Positions 55,378 through 64,000 of a stretch of DNA of 64,000 bases are shown one piece after another. The first letter of the stretch is position 1, and each line of letters opens with the position of its first letter. Origin of the DNA: Plazaster borealis (lineage: Eukaryota > Echinodermata > Asteroidea > Forcipulatida > Labidiasteridae); contig CM037461.1 in assembly GCA_021014325.1 (NCBI GenBank), forward strand, positions 4,551,501 through 4,615,500, given 5' to 3'. The notes under the pieces were generated by a model, which made no database searches, was not told the origin of the DNA, and saw only the letters and a list, made by a program, of their open reading frames with translations. A program made the position numbers and the translations under genes.

Positions 55378-55931
55378 GTTGTTTTCAACGAAGTTGTAGT
55401 CTGGCACAGGAATTGTTTAAAACAATAAGACCGATGACGTCATCCATGCCAAGAGTGCCCTCTAGCAGCAGATTAAAAACAGGTCAAAATACACTTTTAC
55501 TGTATGTCTGTGGCAGAGTTTATAATAACTGTTTCAAAATTGGTAAACATAATGGCCTTTATACAGACAATATACATCTGTAGAGTCATAGGTTGGTGAC
55601 GTCATCATGTGTCATGTGTTTACTGCCTTAAAGGAGCTCTTTTGAATTTGTTTTATTATTAGACAACGACGCTGACTGCTGATGATCTTAGTGACGTCAT
55701 AATGACGTCATCAAAGCAAGTGTTAATAGTTTTTAAAATTTCGACCACTTATTACATACTTTGATAATAAATTAAAACAATTTACAATCAACTTATTACA
55801 TTAGCTCTGTAATCCCGGAAACCGAACATCTAGAGTTTAATTTTTCTTCTGACTTTTTTAATAACCAACAATGCACATTTTCAGTCAAAAAGTAATATGT
55901 TCAAAGAAATGTACTTATCCTGCAAACTCAC

Positions 55932-56107
55932 CGGGCGGACAGGGAATACAGCATGAGCCCAATCCGTAGGTGCCCTGACGACAGGGCATGCATTGCATGT
56001 CATGGAATGCGAGTCGGCGACACACTAAACCCGATGATGACAACACATCATCAGTAAGTATATTCTTCATTAGGAATGGGCGGATGAAGTCATCACCGAC
56101 TAATTCA
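55932..56107 (-). CDS. Exon joining the LRR cap to the GCC2/GCC3 region, copy 3
   Basis: A 176-nt exon, phase 2 in and 1 out, after ATTTATTTCGCAG and before GTGAGT. It encodes ELVGDDFIRPFLMKN, LSSSGLVCRRLAFHDMQC and CRQGTYGLGSCC with CIPCPPG. Relative to copy 1 it shows several changes in the middle and one extra Cys (GSCC for GAGC). Confidence 0.85.
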
Positions 56108-56688
56108 CTGCGAAATAAATAATTTGGAACTTGAACAAGTAATCGCAAAACAATTTGAATTAAAAATACACGTATGAATTGTTTCTTTATGAATTTTGCC
56201 CCCTCTATTGGCCAGTTGAATGAAATTACATGGTTATTAATACAGTATTCCATGCCTTGTCACATTGAGTTCTTGGGTTATTTTTCCCATAATACCGTTT
56301 GGCTTATATTGTACATTATGTGTTTCCCATTTTTACTTAGAGACCATCTCCACTCTTTATGAGATGACCCAAGCGGTCTTATAAAGAGGTATCCTTGGTC
56401 TAATGCCAGCTGCCCAGTGCCCAGTGTTATAATACCACGGCTTGCAAAAAAAAAACAACAACAACAACACACACCTTTGTCTTTAAAAGTGAGCCAAAAC
56501 AAACCAACTATGTGTTTATGCACCATGTTTTGTCAACTGTTGAAGAATACAGAGACATGAGCAAACACGTCTAATTTATGTTTCTTGCGCCAGTTGGGCA
56601 GAGTAGCTAATCATTTATTATCATGCGTGGACGCCTCAGATCTGGGGAACTACATTGTGCACATTACCAACTTCAATTTGCCTGTATC

Positions 56689-59550
56689 TTAAGAGTAAGA
56701 GACTGTAAATATCAAAGATTTTTTTGAAAATGTTGGCCACGGCCAAAAAATGGATTTCCTTCATACTTTTATATTTAATGGACCTTGGCCCCAAACTAAT
56801 TTGGAAAAACAATTCAAAAAAATAACTTCGTTGCCATGGCAACAGCCGATTTACCATTTTGGGGTGGTTTTGCCTTTTTTCGATTTTAGAATAGTGAAAT
56901 TTGCCCTCTTTCAAGGCCGCGTTACCATTAGACTGCATATAGAACATTAGTTTCTTTATGGATAGGTGGGACCGTAGAGGTTGCATTGAATGCATAACAA
57001 TAATCACAAGGTATAATGGGCGGGTTATACCATTAGTTCGAAATAGGGGTGTTTTTGGACTTTGTTAAAAGATGAAAATATACCATCTTTTGACGGCTCA
57101 TATGGTAGTGCTCCGATTTCAACATCGACCACATGTAGTTGAGATGGGACATTGGTCTTGTAGAAAATTAAAAAATTGCTTGGGGAAAATACTTTTTTTC
57201 CTTGTAGTGTTGCAAAGCATTATCATTTTTTTTCGAAATTCACATGGGCACATAGTGCCCCCCCCCATCCTTATTGTCTAAAGTTCTTGAGCGATATTTA
57301 TAAAACTTGCCACAAATGTTCATTTGACCAAGTTGTACTTGGTCTTGAATAAAAACAAAATCCAAAAAAAATGCAATGAAAGGCAAATTTTGGGGTCGTT
57401 TTGCCCAATTTTGGTAAAAAAAATACATGTTTTTACCCCATAATGTCAGTTTTTTCCCCCAAACCTACTGTAAAAGTTTGTAAACTTGTTTATTTTGACA
57501 CAATCAATAACATGACATTGCATTTTTTTTACTGGGGTCATTGTTGGGGTGCTGTAATTGTTTTTGTTTATCCCATTTTGAGAACAAATTTGATTTTTGT
57601 TTCTCCACTTAAACAAATGATATAACCGCCAACTTTTGTGCCTAAGGTTAGAAAGATAAGGCAAGATTGACGAATATACAGTATTTATCGGCCTGTACAT
57701 TTGAAAGTAGTATGTTCAAAAAATACATTGATAACAAACTTGATATAGTTTGCAGCCCCTTAATACGGGCTGGAAATACAACCGAAGACCGTCAGTCATG
57801 GCCGCTGGTGGCAGCTGCCCACCAGGCTACCATACTTGCTAACTTTCTGCTTTAGGGTCAAACTATTATATTGGCATTTTATGTATCGTCATGTAAACCA
57901 CTTGGTAACAGTGGCTTTACAGTTATTTTAATTTTATTAATTGTTATCATTGTTATTATTTTGGGGGGAGTAATCATCTGTTCAATAATTATTTTTTTAC
58001 TCAACAAAATTTGATTGATGTGTATCATATCATCAACTCATTGTGGAAAATGTCAACTTCATCAGAGGCATTAAGGCCTACTTCTTTCTCTGGAGTGTTG
58101 CCAGACTCCTTTTTTTCAAATTGATTATTACATTTTTGAAACTCAATGCTAAACCAATAGTTCAATGTGTTAACATGAGATTTAACCAAAAATTGTTGGT
58201 ATAATTGGAGTTTTACAGTGAAATATGGATATAATTAAACTTGTTCAAGAGTGTGACAAAACATTATCCCTGCCAGGGGTCACAATGTGACAATGTGCCC
58301 CCTACTATATTTTTGCCTGTTATTGGGTTCAGCTGTACCATGGCAACTGTCGGTAAAACATTTCAATGTTTTTGAATGATTTTGTTTTTGTCTTTTTCAA
58401 CAAAAGTTTTAATTTTCCTTTTTTTCCCAAAAATAAATGGTAGCGATGGGTGACTTAATAGTATTTAATGCATTGTGGGAACTCACGATGGTCGCCATAT
58501 CCGGGGACCATCTTTGATTTTGTGTTTTCAGCCCGTAATTAGGGGGTTCAAACTCAATTTTTATATCAATGGAATATTTTTAACATGCAAATTTCCAACT
58601 TTTCTGGCGAAGAAATACTGTAGAATCATCAAACAGGCCCATCATTTAGTGGAAAAACAAAACAAAAATACAGATATTTTTTTTTTTTTTTTTAATAAAC
58701 CAACGATTATAGCATCCCCAACAGTGAACCCAGTAGGCCTACTTAATTAAAATAAAATGTCATGTTGTTGATTATGTCAAAATCACAAATTTGCAAAGTT
58801 GTATGGCATTTTGGACAACAAATACTGAAATTATGGGAAAAAAAATCAGATTTTGGACAAAAAATGGGCAACAAATTCCCTTTAATGACACAAATTTTTA
58901 AAATTTGTTTTATGCATCATGTACAACTTGGTAAAATGAACATTTGTGGCAAGTTTTATAAATATCGCTCAAGAACTTTGGATAATACGGAGGGGGAGGC
59001 ACTATGAAACAAAACAAAAGGGAAAATGCCTGGCAATACTGCAAAGAATAACGTATTTTCCCGAAGCAAACTTTTTAATTTTCCACAAGACCAATGTCTC
59101 ATCTGAACTATATTTGGTCGATATTGAAATCTGAGCACCACCATGTGGGATATGAGCTGTCAAAAGAGGGTATATTTTCATACTTTAAAAAAGTCCAAAA
59201 ACACTAATGGTATAACCCACCCATATACCTGGTGATTATTTGTATGCATTCAATGCAGCCTCTAAGGTCCCACCTATCCATAACATTCAAGAAAAATAAT
59301 GGTCTATATTCTGTTTAATGGTAACGCAGCCTTGAAAATAAGAAAATGTTGATATTCCAAAACCGAAAAAATGGCGAAACCACTCTTAAATAGTAAATCG
59401 GCTGTTGCCATGGCAACGAAGCTATTTAAAACAAATTGTTCCTATAGTTGTTAGTTTGGGGCCAAGGTCCATCAAACATGAAAGTAAGAAGAAAATATAT
59501 TTTTGACCGTGGCCACCCTATGTTTGATATTTACAGTCCCTTACTCTTAA
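56689..59550. mobile_element. 2.9-kb foldback element
   Basis: The ends TTAAGAGTAAGAGACTG and, inverted, TTAAGAGTAAGGGACTG continue into TAAATATCAAA (27 of 28 matching). The arms pair imperfectly for about 850 bp (56689 to about 57535 with about 58740 to 59550), including the TTGCCATGGCAACAGCCGAT region and ACCAAGTTGTAC. The 1.2-kb centre shows no transposase. It lies in an intron of copy 3 whose copy 1 equivalent (9396-9977) lacks it, so it arrived after the copies split. Confidence 0.8.
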
Positions 59551-60015
59551 CATTGGTATAAAATATTTGTAAGAAAATGCAGGAGATCAGCTTATATGCA
59601 GCAAAATGTACAAGGTTGTAGAGGTTTGTACCTATGTTCAACTGCTAATAATCAGAAAGACCCTCTTTCACTGCAAGAGTTTAAGGGAGCTAGTTTATAT
59701 TATGCGTTTCATGTATTCTGTTAATTCAAAGGTAAACTGATTCAAGAAACAGAAATACTAGACACCAAAATCTTTACCAAAACCGGCGGGAAAATGCCAA
59801 TACTTACACAATTCAACCCACGTGTTCATCGCATTTTGTTTACGTGGAAACTTAGCAAAAACGTAATTTTTAAGACAAACTCACAGCAAGAAGATGAAGT
59901 AAACCCACAAATACAAACATTATGACAGTGCGAGTCCCGACCAAACAAGTTACGATTGCACACAAACTTGAGTCCAGTACACCAGACGTTCCGAATTTGA
60001 TCTTCAGGTACTTAC

Positions 60016-60072
60016 ACAACGAGGTCTGTTCGATTTATGTGTGGCACTTGCCGGAGACTTTTGTCAATAGAT
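60016..60072 (-). CDS. Linker exon after the LRRs, copy 3
   Basis: A 57-nt exon after TTTTATAG and before GTAAGTAC, encoding SIDKSLRQVPHINRTDLVV. The possible glycosylation site NRT is kept. Confidence 0.8.
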
Positions 60073-60079
60073 CTATAAA

Positions 60080-61060
60080 ATAAAAAAAATAAAAACAAAA
60101 AAAAAACAACAACAAAAAACAACAACAACATTTATACACATATTGAGAACAATTATAATTATTATCGATGCCAGGTGTTTGTTCTGTGATTGGACACTGA
60201 GCTGTTCAGGTTACCGTTAATAGGACACAACGATTGAGCAATGGCGATAAGTGTGATTTGTAAACCTCAACAAGTTGACAGTGTTTGTATTTATGTACAA
60301 ACATAAAAGGTCAACGGAGTCATGTATTTGTACAAACTGATATGAATAATAAGGTTCATGATGACCCAAATGTTATTATTTTGTTTCATGTTGTTCAGAG
60401 GAAATTATTGTTTTACATAATCAAATCAAATATAGTATTATGTGTTTTCAGATGACGTCATTATGACGGAAATTATTATATCGACTAAGTTAAAGGGTGT
60501 GTACAACATTGGTAAGAATGAAAACATGAATGCTCACAGATTTGCCCATAACTCACATGGTATAAAGATGGTCATGGTAGAAAACTTCCCTTGAAACAGT
60601 TTTGCTTGAAATGCCATAGTTTTTACAAAATGAGTAAAATAATAGTATTTATCCTGCAGGATAAATCCCTATGTTTGAAAAAACGTTAAAACACATCAGG
60701 GGGTGTTTCACTGTTTTCTCATGACTCAGAAAACCGATTTAGATAAAACTTTCACAGGTTTGTTATTTCATGTATATGTTGGGTCACATCGAGTTTGGAT
60801 ACAGGTCTTTGGCAATTACCAATGTTGTACAAACCCTTTAAGTTAGAGGCTACAGTATAATTGGTATCCACTCTCATCCACGTAGTTTATGTTATACATG
60901 TTTTATTTTGTGTACATAAACACCCTACTGACAAATTTTCTTCATGAGGTAATAGGGTTTGTTTTGCATTTGTTTACGCTTTTAAATTTCTGTATTTATT
61001 GATGTTTTATATCCTGATACAGTTTGATTGTCTTTGTAGTTTTTATGTTTATGCTGTACT
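60080..61060. other. Intron of copy 3, no feature seen
   Basis: Mostly alignable with copy 1 8757-9338 in reverse complement, with an added stretch near 60495-60840 that copy 1 lacks. (AAC)n and A-rich runs occur near 60085-60130. Confidence 0.5.
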
Positions 61061-61063
61061 TAC

Positions 61064-61135
61064 ACGTAACAGTCGGGTCCCAAATCTTGCCATATGGTAT
61101 CCTCAATTTGTTCAATAGGATTCCCGTGCATCAAT
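61064..61135 (-). CDS. LRR exon, copy 3
   Basis: A 72-nt exon, phase 2-2, encoding LMHGNPIEQIEDTIW and QDLGPDCYV. The acceptor here is ATTAG where copy 1 has ATCAG. Confidence 0.85.
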
Positions 61136-61387
61136 CTAATCAAACATGAGAACAATTTAAAGCACACATTTTTACAAAAATAAATCTGTGGAAATAGCAT
61201 AGCATGGAGAAATTGATCAACACAACGTATACAAAAAAAAAAGATAACTGGGGACTGAAATGTAGACAGCACTGGTCAATAGGAACATTGTTGAAATGGA
61301 ATGATGTAAAATGTGTTGACCCCACCCACAAAATGTTGATCTAATTGTTCTGCAGACTGTAAACTTTCCTATAATGCTTTGACTTAC

Positions 61388-61462
61388 ATTTGCTTGATGG
61401 TGTCTCCTTTCGTAGCAAACGGTCTCGTTCCAACTTTTGATAAATTACCCTGGAACATATAA
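61388..61462 (-). CDS. LRR exon, copy 3
   Basis: A 75-nt exon, phase 2-2, acceptor CTCTACAG and donor GTAAGTCA. It encodes YMFQGNLSKVGTRPFATKG and then DTIKQI. In copy 1 an alternative internal AG exists; here the internal position reads TTCCAG, so the outer acceptor is again the one that keeps the frame. Confidence 0.85.
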
Positions 61463-61975
61463 CTGTAGAGAGGAGGTGGGGGTAGCAATAAATGAATCAA
61501 CTTGAGAAGATCGATTCCTCACAAAATGATGACATCGTAGCCTTAGACAGTGCCCTCACGCGTTTATGTATATATTTAGCATTTCATTAGTCCTTTCCTT
61601 GAAATGTGATATTTACATTCGCGCATGTGTACAGACACTAATGGCGCAATGTTTCCTCATTTTGCCCACCAGTAGTGTTAGTGAGAATGCGCAATCATGA
61701 TAAATTGACCCATTTAATAATAAGGTTCTATTTTATGTACAGTTACAGGCTAGCTATGATCATGACGATGGTCCCCCTTTAAGAGCCCATGAGTGACTTG
61801 GTGTAAAACCCTTTTCAAAATTACAATCGGCAACAACTTATCTTTCTCAAAGACCTTTGTACACTATACATAAGCTTATTTGGTGTTGTTTTCTCATTAT
61901 TTTAACATCAAGCTTCGATTTTATCCTATATTCGAATAATTCAAAAAGTAAAAAACTGTTTTCTTCTTTACTTAC

Positions 61976-62044
61976 AGGTAGCTGAGGCTTGTCTCATAAA
62001 ACTGAAAGTCTGCCAGTTGCATAATTGGATTTTGATATATGAAC
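61976..62044 (-). CDS. LRR exon, copy 3 (most 5' visible)
   Basis: A 69-nt exon, phase 2-2, after TTTTGCAG and before GTAAGTAA, encoding FIYQNPIMQLADFQFYETSL. It differs from copy 1 by H-to-Y near the end. Confidence 0.85.
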
Positions 62045-64000
62045 CTGCAAAACAAACCAAATTTGGTATTAAATATCCATGTAACAACCCCTAGGCATAA
62101 TGGTGTCAATTGGAAATGTGATGTTGCACTTTTATTATCAAAACAACTAGAGAACAGTTTTTTTAGAAGTAAGGTTTCAACATTTGAATTTGATCCTGTT
62201 TTTAATTTAAAATCAATCACAACTGTGCCTGATTTGTATTTAAAAATAGCTATAATTTTAGGAATATTAATGTTGCGTAAATTTTGAAAAGTTAGCCTTT
62301 GATGCCATTTCATTATCTAGGTGGCGATGACACTATAATAATAAACATTACAAACATTTACAAAATAGTGCAATAATTTGTATTATGCATGTTTTAGTCC
62401 ATGAATGGGTTTTCAGATAGTTATCGGTTGGTGTCCGTTTGTGAATGTCGCAGTCAGAGTAGCCTTGATTCAAGGCTGTTGGCGTAGTGTACCCCGGCCC
62501 GGTGCGGCACGATTCGGCACGATTCGGCAACAACTGCAGTGCATAGACAGTGTACATTATACAGGTACAGTACATGTACATACATTGTACAGCGAGAACA
62601 GTATAGCCAAGTCGTGAGTACGGTCGTTCTTTCAACCTCGAACGCGTGACTCAAACAACAGCCTTGACCGGTTTGTAAATGAAAGCTTATGTGTTTCTTT
62701 ATATTTTATTTCAAATCCAATAAAAGCACTTATACAGGATGTGGGCGTTTCATTCTAAACATTGGCCTATCACAGGCGCGATTGAGAATGACCTATTTGA
62801 CCTGAACGACAAGGCTGCATAATTACTGCTGCTCTGCAATCCATGACGACCACTGCGTTGGTTATGTATACGCTGTACACGCGGATCGGCCGGTCGCGGC
62901 CGGCTGGAGCGCCTTGATCAAGGATATGGACAACCCTTATCATTCGCCATTCTTTTGGTTATTAATTCTGGAGTTGATGTAGTTTCTGCATTTGTGTTTT
63001 CCTATACATGTCCTCTCGAAGTCCGACTTAACTCTGTGCAGCCACACCGTCTTCATACTTTTGAATTGTTCTCGGGCAGGGTCTTAAAAATTTACTGCTA
63101 AGCAAAAATTGAAAGGATACACAGTCACACATGATACATGTGAATTAGAGTTTTAGCTACCTTATTCTAGTAAGTGTACTTGGGAAATGTGCTTTAAATA
63201 AATAGGCAGCTCTGAAATTGGGCACCTCTTGGGGCGGCCCACAAGATATAAAAAGTGCAATAAGCTATTAATTGCCTCCATGATGAAACAATCAACAATA
63301 TTGTAGTTATGTGAGGTCTTTGTTTTGTATATATTCTACCTCCAATGAATGCACCAACAATGATTAAATCACTGTTTTAATGGTGCAAGATGGAGACAGG
63401 AGATGGTCAGTCGGGCCTAAGGCCATTATAAAATAAAATAAAACGTCAGAAAAGCGTCTTCCTGATGGGAAATGGTGTATACATGTTATGTACTAAATCG
63501 ATCCACTCAACCTCATATTCCTGCCCTCATTGTCTCGCTCAGCTGACAATTTGTGGAGAATACGCAACATTTTCAGATAGATATTATTATAACAAAATAT
63601 TCCCAAATTCAAACCGGCGCGCCAGTGCATGCAAGTAGCCACATCTGGATACTGCATGCATATTCATAAGAACGAGTAAACAAGACTTCCGCCACTGACC
63701 AATGGGGTCTCGCCTTTCGCGCGCATTATAGTAATGAGTCATTGGCTTCAATACAAAACCTTCAAGGCGTTGATCGGGACGTATATAGCTCACAATAATA
63801 TGAGCATGCGCACACTGATACTGCACACAGACACGTCCATGCACGTAGCTGGTAGCTCGGGCGGGTAGCGCGGCGCAAACAAAATAACAATTAAAACATT
63901 ACAATAATAAATAAAAAAACTTCAACGCCTTGATCAAGGCTACAGTCAGAGATGCAGTTGGTACCCGCTGTCATCTCGCTAAACGTGGATGATTTAACGT
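62045..64000. other. Intron of copy 3 continuing off the window
   Basis: No exon was found. The part to about 62460 aligns with copy 1 (7250-7717) in reverse complement; after that similarity is lost. R1 repeats lie at 62385-62475 and 63935-64000. A GGCCGGTCGCGGCCGGC palindrome is near 62890. Confidence 0.55.
63935..64000. repeat. Dispersed repeat family R1, copy e (cut by window end)
   Basis: It carries AGAGATGCAGTTGGTACCCG, then CTGTCATCTCGCTAAACGTG, matching the reverse complement of 7245-7310 and 12595-12660. A GCCTTGATCAAGGC palindrome sits at its side, as near 62460. Confidence 0.6.

Larger units (their letters stand above)
48639..62044 (-). other. Gene copy 3: LRR / GCC2-GCC3 / multi-pass membrane protein (3' seven exons)
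   Basis: The minus-strand exons are 62044-61976, 61462-61388, 61135-61064, 60072-60016, 56107-55932, 51774-49945 and 48889-48639. Lengths are the same as in copy 1 except for the last exon (251 instead of 233 nt). Phases agree and the join gives 842 codons and a stop without interruption. The equivalents of the copy 1 exons at 1440 and 2147, and everything 5', lie beyond the right edge. Introns differ strongly from copy 1 in length: the intron at 56108-60015 is 3.9 kb against 0.6 kb because of a foldback element, and that at 51775-55931 is 4.2 kb against 2.7 kb. It appears intact and is probably a working gene. It has the same orientation as broken copy 2 and the opposite one to copy 1. Confidence 0.85.

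Overview
This is eukaryotic genomic DNA. Coding capacity is confined to short exons with GT-AG borders. Introns are long and AT-rich, and there is a dense load of microsatellites, MITE-like elements, LINE and Penelope-like remnants. The dispersed repeats (for example the GGGCCCAATTTCAT terminal repeat at 6977-7233 and the TTAAAGG-type elements) look like those of marine deuterostomes. I suspect an echinoderm, perhaps a sea star, but that is inference.

The organising feature is a cluster of copies of one multi-exon gene. It encodes a secreted-side leucine-rich-repeat (LRR) ectodomain, a cysteine-rich GCC2/GCC3 (ephrin-receptor-like) module, a multi-pass membrane region and a short basic/acidic cytoplasmic tail. 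Copy 1 (+ strand, enters from the left, 1440-16316) has nine visible exons that join into 910 codons without a stop. Copy 3 (- strand, 62044-48639, continuing off the right edge) has seven visible exons joining into 842 codons, and its 1830-nt main exon has the same length as that of copy 1. Copy 2 (- strand, 42483-28699) is broken. It keeps a signal-peptide/LRRNT first exon with a frameshift and a lost splice donor, five LRR exons and a last exon, but has lost everything from the second half of the LRRs to the membrane region. A fourth relic (+, about 43405-44890) keeps only intron sequence. Copies 1 and 2 converge tail to tail and form a large inverted repeat (about 960-1990 with 30545-31850, and 15130-19262 with 26212-30540).

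Layout: 1-16.3 kb copy 1, with a hairpin array and a 149-bp satellite in one intron; 16.3-26.2 kb shared 3' flank, then a spacer holding a LINE with a nested MITE, a Penelope-like remnant, a small TIR element and a second hairpin/satellite block; 26.2-42.5 kb copy 2, with a datable 644-bp MITE, a LINE remnant interrupted by another MITE, and a recent 411-bp tandem duplication that doubles an LRR exon; 42.5-48.6 kb mixed debris including the relic copy; 48.6-64 kb copy 3, carrying a THAP remnant, a third hairpin block and a 2.9-kb foldback element in its introns.

The candidate for something undescribed is the hairpin-plus-satellite composite found at three places. Its hairpin stems differ in sequence but keep base pairing.
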